DNA of 64,000 nucleotides from Hyunsoonleella jejuensis (GCF_900111025.1 NZ_FOFN01000001.1:248001-312000); one strand, 5' to 3'; numbered from the stretch's first letter, positions 44,548 through 54,092 are shown. Notes: generated from the letters alone by a model not told the origin. A program made the numbers and translations.

Positions 44548-46011
44548 ATGAAATTAAAAAAACTCTCTTTACGTACCCGTATTTTTATAGTAATGATCGT
44601 GCTGGTATTAATCGCATCGGTATTTATAGCCGCCGTCGCTATCTACCAATACAACGAAGAAACGACCGATTACCATACACAACGGCTAGAACGCAAGGAA
44701 CAAAACATTAAAACCCATTTAAAGCGGGTTTTAAATGGCAGACAAAATACTTGGGAAGTAAAGACCAGAAATATTCCGTTAATCTTTAAAGACGAAATAA
44801 GCAACATAGCCGATATACATAAACTACAAATTAATCTTTACGATTTAGAAGGCAACCTACTTATTACATCGAAGGCTGATTTAAAGCCAGACGAAGAAGA
44901 CAAGTCTATCGAACCACATATTTTAGAGGCTATTGCAAATACTGCTGCCCATAGATATGTGGATAAGCTTACCGAAAATGGCTTAACCTACCAATCGTCT
45001 TACTTTTTTATTTACGACAACAAGTCTAAACCATTGGCCATACTAAATTTACCTTATTTAGAGCGTGATGACTTTTTAGCAAAAGAACTCAACGAATTTT
45101 TAGGAAGATTGGGTATTGCCTACCTCTTTGTGCTCATTATTGCCATTGCCATTGCTTTTTTACTTTCTAAATACATCACAAAATCGCTAAAAACCATTAG
45201 TGAAAAAATTATTGCGACACGTTTGGAAAAGCGCAACGAAAAAATAATGATAGAAGATTCCAGTCAAGAGATTTCTACCTTGATAGACTCTTACAATAGC
45301 ATGATTGATGAGTTGGAAGATAGTGCTATAAAACTAGCAAGAAGTGAGCGCGAACAAGCGTGGAGGGAAATGGCAAAACAAGTGGCACACGAGATTAAAA
45401 ACCCCTTAACGCCTATGCGATTAACGGTGCAAAACTTCCAAAGGAAATTTGATCCGAACGATGAAAACATTCACGCCAAATTAGAAGAATATAGCAAAAC
45501 ACTCATTCAACAAATAGATACCATGAGCTCTATTGCCTCGGCATTTTCAAACTTTGCAAAAATGCCTGCGCAACAAAATGAAACCCTTAATGTGGTGAAC
45601 ATTACAAAATTAGCGCTTGATATTTTTAATGAAAACTATATAATATTTACATCGGATGCTGAAGAAATTATTGCAGAGTTCGATAGAACACAACTGATTA
45701 GAGTGGTAACCAATTTGGTGAAAAATGGCATACAAGCCATCCCTAAAGATAAAACACCACAAGTTTTGGTTAATGTTGGGCAAGATGATGATAATGTGAT
45801 TATTACTGTGGCCGATAACGGAGCAGGAATCTCAGAAGAGAATACAAACAAAATATTCGAACCAAAATTCACCACCAAAACCAGTGGTATGGGGCTAGGG
45901 TTGGCCATGGTAAAAAATATTGTAGAAAACTATAAAGGCACTATTTCCTTTACTACAGAAGCCGATAAAGGCACAGTATTTAAAGTGGTGTTTCCAAAAG
46001 ATAAATCTTGA
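44548..46011 (+). CDS. Membrane sensor histidine kinase, NtrY-like
   Basis: About 487 residues from ATG 44548 (MKLKKLSLRTRIFIVMIVLV); earlier in-frame codons give no plausible start. One membrane helix lies near the N-terminus. An extracytoplasmic sensor domain (about 35-200) is followed by a second helix (LFVLIIAIAIAFLLSKYI) and a HAMP domain. The HisKA box REMAKQVAHEIKNPLTPMRL has phospho-acceptor His281. The ATPase domain has NLVKNGIQAIP, VADNGAGISEENTNKIF and TSGMGLGLAMVKNIV. No response regulator is adjacent. It is followed 15 bp later by the enoyl-CoA hydratase gene. Confidence 0.88.
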   Translation: MKLKKLSLRTRIFIVMIVLVLIASVFIAAVAIYQYNEETTDYHTQRLERKEQNIKTHLKRVLNGRQNTWEVKTRNIPLIFKDEISNIADIHKLQINLYDLEGNLLITSKADLKPDEEDKSIEPHILEAIANTAAHRYVDKLTENGLTYQSSYFFIYDNKSKPLAILNLPYLERDDFLAKELNEFLGRLGIAYLFVLIIAIAIAFLLSKYITKSLKTISEKIIATRLEKRNEKIMIEDSSQEISTLIDSYNSMIDELEDSAIKLARSEREQAWREMAKQVAHEIKNPLTPMRLTVQNFQRKFDPNDENIHAKLEEYSKTLIQQIDTMSSIASAFSNFAKMPAQQNETLNVVNITKLALDIFNENYIIFTSDAEEIIAEFDRTQLIRVVTNLVKNGIQAIPKDKTPQVLVNVGQDDDNVIITVADNGAGISEENTNKIFEPKFTTKTSGMGLGLAMVKNIVENYKGTISFTTEADKGTVFKVVFPKDKS

Positions 46012-46026
46012 TAAAAACAAAAAGTG

Positions 46027-46806
46027 ATGTATACTAACTTAATTGTAGATTCAAAACAACATATCACGACGATTACCATAAATCGTCCTAAAAAATTAAA
46101 TGCCTTAAATCAGGAAACCATACAAGAACTGCATGAGGCGTTTAAAGCTGCGGATGCTAACGAAAACACAAAAGTAATTATAGTTACCGGTAGTGGCGAA
46201 AAGGCATTTGTTGCAGGAGCCGATATTAGCGAATTTGCCGATTTTAGTGTTGAAGAAGGCATGCACTTAGCTGCAAACGGACAAAGAATACTCTTCGATT
46301 TTGTAGAAAACTTATCTACACCAGTAATTGCTGCTGTAAATGGTTTTGCTCTTGGTGGCGGTTTAGAGCTCGCCATGGCCTGCCATTTTAGAGTGGCTAG
46401 TGATAATGCCAAAATGGGTTTGCCCGAAGTGTCTCTGGGTGTTATTCCAGGATACGGTGGCACACAACGCCTAACGCAATTGGTGGGGAAAGGGCGCGCC
46501 TTAGAAATGATTATGACGGCAGGCATGATTGATGCCAACAAAGCTTTAAGCTATGGTTTGGTAAACCATGTAGTGCCACAAGACCAATTGTTGGAGTTAT
46601 GCGACACACTTGCCGCAAAAATAATAAAGAACTCCTCAGTAGCTATTAGTGCTGCCATTAGAGCCGTAAATGCTAATTTTAAAGAAGGGGTTAACGGTTA
46701 CCAAGCCGAAATTACCGAATTTGGAAATTGCTTCGGTACCGAAGATTTCGAGGAAGGTACAACGGCATTTTTAGAAAAACGAAAAGCGGAGTTTCCGGGG
46801 AGGTAG
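46027..46806 (+). CDS. Enoyl-CoA hydratase/isomerase
   Basis: A 259-residue cytoplasmic crotonase-fold enzyme of fatty-acid or amino-acid degradation. ATG 46027 is used; a GTG immediately precedes it. Oxyanion-hole residues lie in GEKAFVAGADISEFAD (about 60-75) and GFALGGGLELAMACHFRVAS (about 103-122). The catalytic Glu pair is at LELAMAC (the Glu in GGGLE) and LPEVSLGVIPGYGGTQRL. This matches short-chain enoyl-CoA hydratase, though other crotonases such as methylglutaconyl-CoA hydratase cannot be excluded. Confidence 0.9.
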   Translation: MYTNLIVDSKQHITTITINRPKKLNALNQETIQELHEAFKAADANENTKVIIVTGSGEKAFVAGADISEFADFSVEEGMHLAANGQRILFDFVENLSTPVIAAVNGFALGGGLELAMACHFRVASDNAKMGLPEVSLGVIPGYGGTQRLTQLVGKGRALEMIMTAGMIDANKALSYGLVNHVVPQDQLLELCDTLAAKIIKNSSVAISAAIRAVNANFKEGVNGYQAEITEFGNCFGTEDFEEGTTAFLEKRKAEFPGR

Positions 46807-46843
46807 GTTTTTTAGTTTCGTTTAGCGGTTACTTAAATTAAAT

Positions 46844-46904
46844 GTTGCGTGTTTGTGTGCTAGGATTTTCCGAAGGAAAATAAGAAACTAGCAAACAAAG
46901 CAAC
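46844..46904. repeat. Nested imperfect inverted repeat, possible non-autonomous element end
   Basis: Outer arms GTTGC-GTG-TTTG-TGT-GCTAG and CTAGC-AAA-CAAA-GCAAC pair with small bulges. An inner perfect 7-bp stem ATTTTCC (46865-46871) and GGAAAAT (46875-46881) encloses GAA. It lies in the 168-bp gap before the small outer-membrane gene. It could also act as a terminator for the enoyl-CoA hydratase gene, but has no T tract. Confidence 0.45.
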
Positions 46905-46974
46905 TAACATTGGTTAAGAACAAAATAGAAATTTTTACTTGTTTTTTACCTCAGTTCCTTGTTGTAGGTAGTTT

Positions 46975-47553
46975 TTATATTTTAAGTCCGATTCCAATTT
47001 TCAGTAAATTCACATTAGTGTTAAATTTTATGTCAGGAACATCGTCTGCATTTAGCTTTGTGAAATCATATTGAACTTGGACGAAAATTTTATTGCTGAT
47101 ATCATAAGCAACACCAAAATTGAATCCAAATCCACTTAAATTGTCAGATTCACCAGATACATTCATTCCGTTGTTAGAACCTGACAGTTGAAAATTCATG
47201 AATGTATATCCTAAACCTAAAAAAGGGTGGAGTTTTTCTACAGATTCGACATTAAGTTCAGCAAAAACTTTGGGTTGAATTATATATATAGTTACCAAAA
47301 AGTCTTGAGGTGAATTATTTTGATTAGAATTGTCTATCAGAACACCACCATTTAAACTAACTCCAATTTTTATAGGATTTAATTCTGTAAATCTGTATTT
47401 CAATCCAAGGTCTATGATTCCGTATGAGTCGTCTCCTAAAAAATTGTTGTCAATGGTTATTGGATAGTTAGCTTCGATGCTAAATTTTGAATTTTGAGAA
47501 AAACTACTAAATGTAAAAATCAGTAAAAAACCAAATAATAAATTTTGTTTCAT
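46975..47553 (-). CDS. Small outer-membrane beta-barrel protein, function unknown
   Basis: A 192-residue exported protein: signal peptide MKQNLLFGFLLIFTFSSFSQ, then alternating hydrophobic/polar strands (KFSIEANYPITID, IDLGLKYRFTELN, VFAELNVESVEKLHPFLGLGYTFMN, GFGFNFGVAYDISNKIFVQVQYDF). It ends NLLKIGIGLKI, typical of an OmpA/OmpX-like eight-stranded barrel. It stands alone on the minus strand between longer than usual gaps, one with an inverted repeat at 46844-46904, so it may be a laterally gained gene. No specific ligand can be suggested. Confidence 0.72.
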   Translation of the reverse strand: MKQNLLFGFLLIFTFSSFSQNSKFSIEANYPITIDNNFLGDDSYGIIDLGLKYRFTELNPIKIGVSLNGGVLIDNSNQNNSPQDFLVTIYIIQPKVFAELNVESVEKLHPFLGLGYTFMNFQLSGSNNGMNVSGESDNLSGFGFNFGVAYDISNKIFVQVQYDFTKLNADDVPDIKFNTNVNLLKIGIGLKI

Positions 47554-47744
47554 AGTTCTGTTCTTAAATTATCTACAATGGGTTGACGGATATGCGCCTT
47601 TAAACGAAGGTAGAGGAAAATTTCTACAAAGTCAAGACGTAAGTCAAATTGTTAACAACCCATTTTTACTTTAACAGTTTTCAAAAGAAATTATATCTAA
47701 TTTTAGAGAGCTTCTCAAAGCATTTCAACCTATATTTTTTTAGA

Positions 47745-48818
47745 ATGAACCCAAAATCTGCCATAAAAGGACGTGGCGCGCAGCTAAACGCCCCTAATCG
47801 TTTCTTCGAATTACACCACGAAATGCGTGATGATTTCTTGGAGTTTTGCCAAAAAGAAGGCGAAAACCACGATAACAATAAAACCCAATATTTAGAAGCA
47901 TTTCCTAAAACTATAGTCAATAAAGTTACAAGTCCCGATGTTGGTATGCAATATTCTATGAACCCTTACCAAGGGTGCGAACATGGTTGTGTATACTGTT
48001 ACGCCAGAAACACCCATGAGTTTTGGGGTTATAGTGCGGGATTAGATTTTGAGCGCCGCATTCTAGTAAAAAAAGATGCGCCTAAACTTTTAGAGCAGCA
48101 TTTGAAAAAGAAAAATTGGAAAGCCCAAACTATTGTAATGTCTGGAAATACCGATTGCTACCAACCTGCCGAACAAAAGTTTAGAATTACCAGGCAGTGT
48201 TTAGAGGTGTTTTTAAAATACAAGCATCCTGTGGGTATTATCACTAAAAATTCTAGAATTTTAGAAGATTTAGACCTGCTAAAAGCACTTGCTGAAGACC
48301 ATTTAATTGCTGTTAACATATCCATCACCTCACTATCTGAAAACACAAGACGTCTTTTAGAACCTAGAACCGCAACCACAAAAAAGCGCTTAGAAACCGT
48401 TAAGGTATTAACTGAACATGGTATTCCTGTAAATGTGATGTTAGCACCAATTATTCCTTCAATAAACAGCCATGAGATTTTACCTTTAGCAAAGGCTGCA
48501 TCAGAGCATGGAGCTGTATCCATAGGGCATACCATTGTGAGACTAAATGGCGCAATAGGTGAAATTTTTACCGATTGGATTAAAAAAAGCATGCCCGATC
48601 GGGCAGAAAAAGTGTTACGCCAAATTGAAAATTGCCATGGCGGCACTTTAAAAGATTCTCGCTATGGCGCACGAATGCGAGGTGAAGGAAAAATAGCGGA
48701 ACAGCTTAATGATTTGGTGAAATTGGCACGACAAAAATATTTTAAGAACAAAGGCATGCCAACCCTAAACTGCAAACTTCATGATACTTATAAAAACGGA
48801 CAGTTTAAATTATTTTAA
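47745..48818 (+). CDS. PA0069-family radical SAM protein (SplB-related)
   Basis: About 357 residues from ATG 47745 (MNPKSAIKGRGAQLNAPNRFFE); the in-frame extension upstream is not family-like. The radical SAM 4Fe-4S motif C-x3-C-x2-C is in NPYQGCEHGCVYCYARNTHEFW. It is followed by AQTIVMSGNTDCYQPAE, VGIITKNSRILEDLDLL, NVMLAPIIPSINSHE and RYGARMRGEGKIAEQLNDL, as in the widely conserved PA0069/Rv2578c group. The reaction is unknown; family relatives include spore photoproduct lyase. A terminator follows its stop. Confidence 0.88.
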   Translation: MNPKSAIKGRGAQLNAPNRFFELHHEMRDDFLEFCQKEGENHDNNKTQYLEAFPKTIVNKVTSPDVGMQYSMNPYQGCEHGCVYCYARNTHEFWGYSAGLDFERRILVKKDAPKLLEQHLKKKNWKAQTIVMSGNTDCYQPAEQKFRITRQCLEVFLKYKHPVGIITKNSRILEDLDLLKALAEDHLIAVNISITSLSENTRRLLEPRTATTKKRLETVKVLTEHGIPVNVMLAPIIPSINSHEILPLAKAASEHGAVSIGHTIVRLNGAIGEIFTDWIKKSMPDRAEKVLRQIENCHGGTLKDSRYGARMRGEGKIAEQLNDLVKLARQKYFKNKGMPTLNCKLHDTYKNGQFKLF

Positions 48819-48820
48819 TA

Positions 48821-48847
48821 AAAAAGCGGGCAAATTGCCCGCTCTTT
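48821..48847. terminator. Rho-independent terminator
   Basis: AGCGGGC (48825-48831) and GCCCGCT (48837-48843), loop AAATT, with an A tract before and a CTTTC run after. Ends the radical SAM gene and, in reverse with its A5/T5 side, the convergent gene at 48877. Confidence 0.78.
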
Positions 48848-48876
48848 CAAAAATAATTGAGTTAGTCTTGAAGTAA

Positions 48877-49485
48877 TTAAATAAATTCTACAAAAGTTTT
48901 ACCTTCTGTCTTGTATACTATCTTATAATCTCCTTTAGTAAAATCCTTTATCTTATATACCTTTCTGATATAATTCCCTTCACTAGTTAAAATTTCAGAG
49001 TGAATTAATTCATAGCTAGTAAAAGCACCTCCGCTGTTAAAATAAATTCTTATTTCTACAGGCGCTTGATTCATTGATAAGCGGTTTACAAAAACCATAT
49101 CGTCTTTTACACGTGTTGAAGGTTTAAAAATAGTTTTGCTATTTTCTTTTTCAAAAGTAACCTTGTTTGAATAAACTGTAAACGGCATGATTGTGATTTC
49201 CATGTCTTTATCCAGTTCAAAAAAGTAATCACCATCTGGAAGTGCTGTTAGATCAAATCCCTGTGTATAGATACCTGTTTGCTCTATAAAGTCCTTATAA
49301 AGGATAATTCCGTTTTCATCTTTAATTGTAAAGAGGTTACCTTCTTTAACATCTATAGAGAGCAACGTTTTGTTAGCCTCTCCTTTTCTAATAAAGAATG
49401 TGTTGTCGTTCGCGTATCCAATAACCGTAGCAAGTAAAGCTACCATTAATAATACTTTTTTAGAGTTGTTCATTGCGTTTTTCAT
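48877..49485 (-). CDS. Secreted protein of unknown function
   Basis: 202 residues with a signal peptide (KKVLLMVALLATVIGYA). The mature part is strand-rich: TLLSIDVKEGNLFTIKDENG, LYKDFIEQTGIYTQGFDLTALPDGDYFFELD, a form common in flavobacterial periplasmic proteins whose C-terminal halves mimic secretion-tail strands. The second half (VEIRIYFNSGGAFTSYEL, IRKVYKIKDFTKGDYKIVYKT) repeats that outline, so two beta-sandwich subdomains are likely. No enzyme motif. It is single, between two radical SAM genes on the other strand. Confidence 0.7.
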   Translation of the reverse strand: MKNAMNNSKKVLLMVALLATVIGYANDNTFFIRKGEANKTLLSIDVKEGNLFTIKDENGIILYKDFIEQTGIYTQGFDLTALPDGDYFFELDKDMEITIMPFTVYSNKVTFEKENSKTIFKPSTRVKDDMVFVNRLSMNQAPVEIRIYFNSGGAFTSYELIHSEILTSEGNYIRKVYKIKDFTKGDYKIVYKTEGKTFVEFI

Positions 49486-49692
49486 GATTTGGATTTATTA
49501 ACGTTTAACACTCCAAAAGTATAGCAACTCACCGACGTGCAAAACATTGATATTGACTAATTTATATGCAAAATTACCTGTTAATTCTATGTTATCATTT
49601 TGTAAAGTCAATATGGTATATTATAAGGGTAATATTACATAATTAGCCCTATGTGATGCGATTTAATGTACATTGACTATTTTTGCAACGCT

Positions 49693-51633
49693 ATGCAGGA
49701 GTTAAAACTTTCAAATTGGTTACCTACCACAAACAAAGAGGTGAAAATTCGCGGATGGGATACGCTAGACGTTATTCTATTCAGTGGTGACGCCTATGTA
49801 GATCATCCCACATTTGGTCCTGCCGTTATTGGACGTTTACTAGAAAGTTTTGGGTTGCGCGTAGCTATTGTGCCTCAGCCTAATGTAAATGACAACCTTC
49901 AGGATTTTGTAAAGCTAGGAAAGCCCAGGTTGTTCTTTGGCGTTACTGGTGGATGTATGGACCCAATGGTGAGCAACTACAACGCCAATAAAAAACGACG
50001 CGACAAGGATGCTTACACACCTAATGGCGATATTGGTTTTAGGCCAGATTATGCCTCAACAGTTTACAGTAAAATTTTAAAAGAAAAGTGGCCTGAGGTT
50101 CCTGTGTTAATTGGCGGTATTGAGGGCTCTTTAAGACGCGTAACCCATTACGATTACTGGAGCGACACACTAATGCCTACCATTTTAGAAACTTCTAAAG
50201 CGGATATGTTGGTGTATGGTATGGGCGAGCAACCGCTTCGGGAAATTGTTAGATTGCTAGAAAAGGGTGTACCCTTTAGTAGCATAAACACCGTAAACCA
50301 AACGGCAGTATTGTTAGATGCCACAGATAAAATCCCCAAAAATAGTAATTGGGAAGATGTAGAGATTGCGTCCCACGACGTTTGCTTGAAGGACAAAAAA
50401 GCCTACGCATCTAATTTTAAGATTATCGAACAAGAGAGCAATAAGCTGGCAGCACGACGGATTTTTCAAAAGGTGGGAGATAAAACCTTGATGATTAATC
50501 CACCATATCCAACCATGACAGAAGAAGAGATTGATGCTTCTTTTGATTTGCCTTATACCAGATTGCCTCATCCTAAATATAATAAGCGCGGGCCCATACC
50601 TGCTTTTGAAATGATTAAGTTCTCTATAAACATTCACCGCGGGTGTTTTGGAGGTTGTAGCTTTTGTACCATTTCTGCGCACCAAGGAAAATTTATTGCA
50701 TCTAGAAGTAAAGCGTCTATTTTAAAGGAAGTAGATACTGTGGCAAACATGCCGGATTTTAAAGGCTATTTATCTGATATAGGTGGCCCTAGTGCCAATA
50801 TGTATAAAATGAAAGGCAAGGTGCAGGAAATTTGTGATAAATGTGTGGCACCATCTTGCATTTCTCCAGTAATTTGTAGCAATTTAGACACATCTCACAA
50901 ACCACTTACAGAATTATACCAGGCAGTAGACAGTCACCCAAAAGTAAAAAAATCATTTATTGGTAGTGGTATTCGCCATGATATGTTGGTGCCTGAGTTC
51001 AATAAAAATGCTGACGCTAAAGAACTTGACGATTATACGGAAGAGGTAATGACAAAACATGTGTCTGGTCGTTTAAAAGTAGCTCCAGAGCATACCAGTG
51101 ACCCCGTATTAAAGTTAATGCGAAAGCCGTCGTTTAGCTATTTTCACAAGTTTAAGGAGCGCTTTGACAAAATTAATGTTAAGCATAAACTGAAGTTACA
51201 ACTCATCCCCTATTTTATTTCGAATCATCCAGCTTGTGAAGCTGAGGACATGGCAAATTTAGCTGCCGAAACTAAAGATATGGGCTTTCAATTGGAACAA
51301 GTACAAGGCTTTACACCAACACCAATGACAGTGGCTACTGTGATTTACTACAGCGGTTACCATCCATATACGCTTAAAAAAGTAAAAACACCTAAAACCA
51401 GAAAAGAAAAGGATGAACAACACCGCTTTTTCTTTTGGTATAAGGATGAAAACAAAGCATGGATTAAAAACACCTTGAATAAACTGGGGCGCCAAGATTT
51501 ATTGGACGTATTACTTCCTAAAAAAGAAGAAAAATGGCGTAAAAACAAACCAGGAAAACCTAAGCATACCTTTGATGATGCGGTGCCTTTTAATAAAAGG
51601 AAAAGAAAGGCTAAGTTTAGACCAAAAAAATAA
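49693..51633 (+). CDS. YgiQ-family radical SAM protein
   Basis: About 646 residues from ATG 49693 (MQELKLSNWLPTTNKEV); an ATG nine codons upstream is less family-like. The N-terminal half has SGDAYVDHPTFGPAVIGRLLE and GGIEGSLRRVTHYDYW. The radical SAM cluster motif is NIHRGCFGGCSFCTISAHQGK near residue 325, then SDIGGPSANMY, KVAPEHTSDPVLKLMRKPS and GFTPTPMTVATVIYYSG. The basic C-terminal tail is Lys/Arg/Pro-rich. Biochemical role unknown. A degraded copy of its last 180 codons lies beyond the alcohol dehydrogenase gene at 53002-53474. Confidence 0.92.
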   Translation: MQELKLSNWLPTTNKEVKIRGWDTLDVILFSGDAYVDHPTFGPAVIGRLLESFGLRVAIVPQPNVNDNLQDFVKLGKPRLFFGVTGGCMDPMVSNYNANKKRRDKDAYTPNGDIGFRPDYASTVYSKILKEKWPEVPVLIGGIEGSLRRVTHYDYWSDTLMPTILETSKADMLVYGMGEQPLREIVRLLEKGVPFSSINTVNQTAVLLDATDKIPKNSNWEDVEIASHDVCLKDKKAYASNFKIIEQESNKLAARRIFQKVGDKTLMINPPYPTMTEEEIDASFDLPYTRLPHPKYNKRGPIPAFEMIKFSINIHRGCFGGCSFCTISAHQGKFIASRSKASILKEVDTVANMPDFKGYLSDIGGPSANMYKMKGKVQEICDKCVAPSCISPVICSNLDTSHKPLTELYQAVDSHPKVKKSFIGSGIRHDMLVPEFNKNADAKELDDYTEEVMTKHVSGRLKVAPEHTSDPVLKLMRKPSFSYFHKFKERFDKINVKHKLKLQLIPYFISNHPACEAEDMANLAAETKDMGFQLEQVQGFTPTPMTVATVIYYSGYHPYTLKKVKTPKTRKEKDEQHRFFFWYKDENKAWIKNTLNKLGRQDLLDVLLPKKEEKWRKNKPGKPKHTFDDAVPFNKRKRKAKFRPKK

Positions 51634-51666
51634 AACCCCAAAAACTTAAACGTATTCGGGGTTTTT
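51632..51666. terminator. Bidirectional terminator between ygiQ and the alcohol dehydrogenase
   Basis: AAAACCCC (51632-51639) and GGGGTTTT (51658-51665) with an 18-nt loop and a T run. The left arm includes the last two bases of the ygiQ stop codon. Convergent genes end on either side. Confidence 0.75.
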
Positions 51667-51686
51667 AAACATTCTAAAAAATATAT

Positions 51687-52841
51687 TTACATAGCAGCTT
51701 CGTAGATACCAATTGTATCACTTAAAGTTACCTCTCTAGGATTTCCTCCAGTACAAACATCATCTAATGCATTTTTTGACATTAATTCAAAATCTTTTTC
51801 TTTAACACCAAGTTCTTTTAACCCTGACGGAATGCCAACTGCTTTAGATAGATTTTTAATAGCTTCAATAGCTGCATTTGCCCCTTCGGTATCATTCATT
51901 TCTGAAACATCAACACCCATAGCTTCTGCCACTTTTTTTAATTTAGGTGCACATTCTGGAATATTAAATTTTTCGACATGAGGCAACAAAACGGCATTAG
52001 CAACCCCATGAGGTAAATCGTAAACACCTCCTAATTGATGTGCCATAGAGTGTACATAACCTAAACCTGCATTTGAAAATGCTTGACCTGCAATAAACTG
52101 CCCCCACGCCATTTGATTTCGAGCTTCTAAATCTTGCCCATTATGAACTGCTTTTTCTAAACTTTTAGAAATTAGCTTAATAGCTTCTAAGGCTAAAACA
52201 TCGGACCATTCGAATGCACCTTTTGTTACATAAGTTTCAATAGCATGCGTTAAAGCATCCATTCCTGTAGCAGCAGTTAAATCGGCAGGTTTACCTAACA
52301 TCAATTCAGGATCGTTCACAGCGATAGACACTAAACAATTCTTGTCTACCATTACCATTTTTTTATGTAGTTTTTCGTCGGTAATAACATAGTTTATTGT
52401 TACTTCACTAGCTGTACCTGCTGTAGTATTTATTGCTATGATAGGTAGTGATACATGCTTTGACAAATGAATGCCCTCGTAATCTTCTATATTTCCACCA
52501 TTCGTTGCAAGAATACCAATAGCTTTACCACAATCTTGCGGAGATCCTCCTCCAAGGGTTATAATAAAATCACAATCGTTTTCCTTTAGTAATTCAAGTC
52601 CGTTGTTAACATTTTTAACTGTTGGATTCGGTTTTACATCATCAAATACTATTGTTTTAATATTTGATGATTCTAGAACTTTAAGTACGCTTTCCGCAAC
52701 GCCAATTTGCATCAAGACTTTATCTGTAACAAAAAGTGCTTTTTTGTAAGGAAGACTTTTAAGTTCTTCTGCTAAATCATTTAAAGCTCCAGGACCTATC
52801 ATACTAAGAGGTGGCAGGTATATTCTTCTATTCTGTAACAT
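51687..52841 (-). CDS. Iron-containing alcohol dehydrogenase
   Basis: A 384-residue cytoplasmic group III dehydrogenase. NAD-binding glycine motif GGGSPQDCGKAIGI near residue 97; metal-binding Asp/His set in AATGMDALTHAIETYV, GYVHSMAHQLGGVYDLPHGVANAVLLPHV. The family works on lactaldehyde, 1,3-propanediol, butanol or similar short alcohols; the substrate cannot be fixed from sequence. It starts MLQNRRIYLPPLSMIGPGAL. It is enclosed by ygiQ on one side and a decayed ygiQ fragment on the other. Confidence 0.92.
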   Translation of the reverse strand: MLQNRRIYLPPLSMIGPGALNDLAEELKSLPYKKALFVTDKVLMQIGVAESVLKVLESSNIKTIVFDDVKPNPTVKNVNNGLELLKENDCDFIITLGGGSPQDCGKAIGILATNGGNIEDYEGIHLSKHVSLPIIAINTTAGTASEVTINYVITDEKLHKKMVMVDKNCLVSIAVNDPELMLGKPADLTAATGMDALTHAIETYVTKGAFEWSDVLALEAIKLISKSLEKAVHNGQDLEARNQMAWGQFIAGQAFSNAGLGYVHSMAHQLGGVYDLPHGVANAVLLPHVEKFNIPECAPKLKKVAEAMGVDVSEMNDTEGANAAIEAIKNLSKAVGIPSGLKELGVKEKDFELMSKNALDDVCTGGNPREVTLSDTIGIYEAAM

Positions 52842-53001
52842 GTTTAGATTATTTAATTATTTTCATGCAAAATTGAAGAATATTTTAACCCTATTAAATG
52901 ACTTTTATCACTTAATGATGAGAAGTTATATATTTTAAGCTTTCTTTTTTATAACTACTACCATTCTCTTTGGACTTATTTTCATTATTCAGTCTTTATT
53001 A

Positions 53002-53474
53002 GCGCCAAAACACACTAGTGGTCCTTTATTTAAATTAATACGCAAGCCATTGTTTAGTTATTTCCACAGGTTTAAGGAGCGCTTTGATAGCATTAATGTA
53101 AAACACAAACTGAAGTTACAACTCATTTCCTATTTAATTTCGAATCATCCAGCTTGTGAAGCTGAGGACATAGCAAATTTAGTTGCTGAAACGAATGATA
53201 TGGGCTTTCAACTTGGAACAAGTACAGGGCTTTATACCAACCCTATAAAATTGGCTAACGCAATTTGCTACAGCGGTTACCATCCATATGCGCTTAAAAA
53301 ACAAAAACACCTTGAGTAAACTAGGACGCCAAGACTTGCTTGTCTTACTTCTTATTACGGAAGATAAATGGCCTAAAAACAAACCAAGAAAACCTAAAAT
53401 ACACTTTTAATGAAACAGTGCCTTTTAACGAACGAAAGAATAAGGCTAAGTTTAGGAAAAAGAAACGTAGGTAA
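53002..53474 (+). pseudogene. Decayed partial duplicate of the ygiQ 3' end
   Basis: Aligns with ygiQ from about 51082 (APEHTSDPVLKLMRKPS region) to its stop. The readable piece 53050-53319 gives FSYFHRFKERFDSINVKHKL and SNHPACEAEDIANLVAETND, close to the parent. It lacks the radical SAM core and start. After KKQKHLE the frame shifts, because about 82 bp corresponding to 51383-51464 are missing. The parent has AAAAACACCT at both ends of that stretch and the copy keeps one, so the loss looks like slippage between short direct repeats. An in-frame stop follows in KIHF-stop before the basic tail. No function expected. Confidence 0.88.
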
Positions 53475-53567
53475 TTCGCTTTCTACAAGGCCTTGAAATT
53501 TTTCATAAACTTTTATGATGACATTTTTTAATTGAACCGATGGGATATAAACTTTAAAATATATCAC

Positions 53568-54092
53568 ATGAAAACTATTAAAATTGTTGCCCTATTAATA
53601 TTGTTAATTACACTATCATGTTCAAAATCATCAGATGAGGAAGAAATACAAGACAAAGAAGCAGCTATTGAAGGGGTTTGGTTGTTAAGGGATATTACCG
53701 AAATTAATTTGGAGGGTAATGCTGTTCCTGCTGAACTTTCTCGAGAAATATGTGCTGTTGTAGAATTGATAATAATTGAGGGCTGCGAATTAATGGCTTT
53801 TGAATTTAAACCTGATCAATCATTTATACTAGAACAATATGATGTAAATGATTACAACCCTTCAGAAGATGAAGTAGAGTATGTGGTAAATTGTGAAAAT
53901 ATAGACCTATTTATTGGTACATGGGGCTTGCAGGATGGTCAACTTGTTCTTTCAGGAGAAGAGAATGAGTCCAACTCTTTTTCCATTAAATTAGAATCTA
54001 GCTTAATGATTTGGGAAGATGTTCCACTTGGAGCAATTTTACCTATAGATGGACAAGGAGATTTTGTTTTTGAAAAACTGGGTAACGGGTAA
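53568..54092 (+). CDS. Putative lipoprotein, lipocalin-like outline
   Basis: 174 residues from ATG 53568 (MKTIKIVALLILLITLSCSK), a lipoprotein signal peptide with the lipobox Cys in TLSC; the earlier TTG start is rejected. After an acidic linker (SSDEEEIQDKEAA), the mature domain begins IEGVWLLRDITEINLEG and ends SLMIWEDVPLGAILPIDGQGDFVFEKL, a pattern frequent in flavobacterial lipocalin-like lipoproteins. Two Cys pairs (EICAV, EGCEL, NCEN) may form disulfides. No ligand can be inferred. Confidence 0.72.
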   Translation: MKTIKIVALLILLITLSCSKSSDEEEIQDKEAAIEGVWLLRDITEINLEGNAVPAELSREICAVVELIIIEGCELMAFEFKPDQSFILEQYDVNDYNPSEDEVEYVVNCENIDLFIGTWGLQDGQLVLSGEENESNSFSIKLESSLMIWEDVPLGAILPIDGQGDFVFEKLGNG

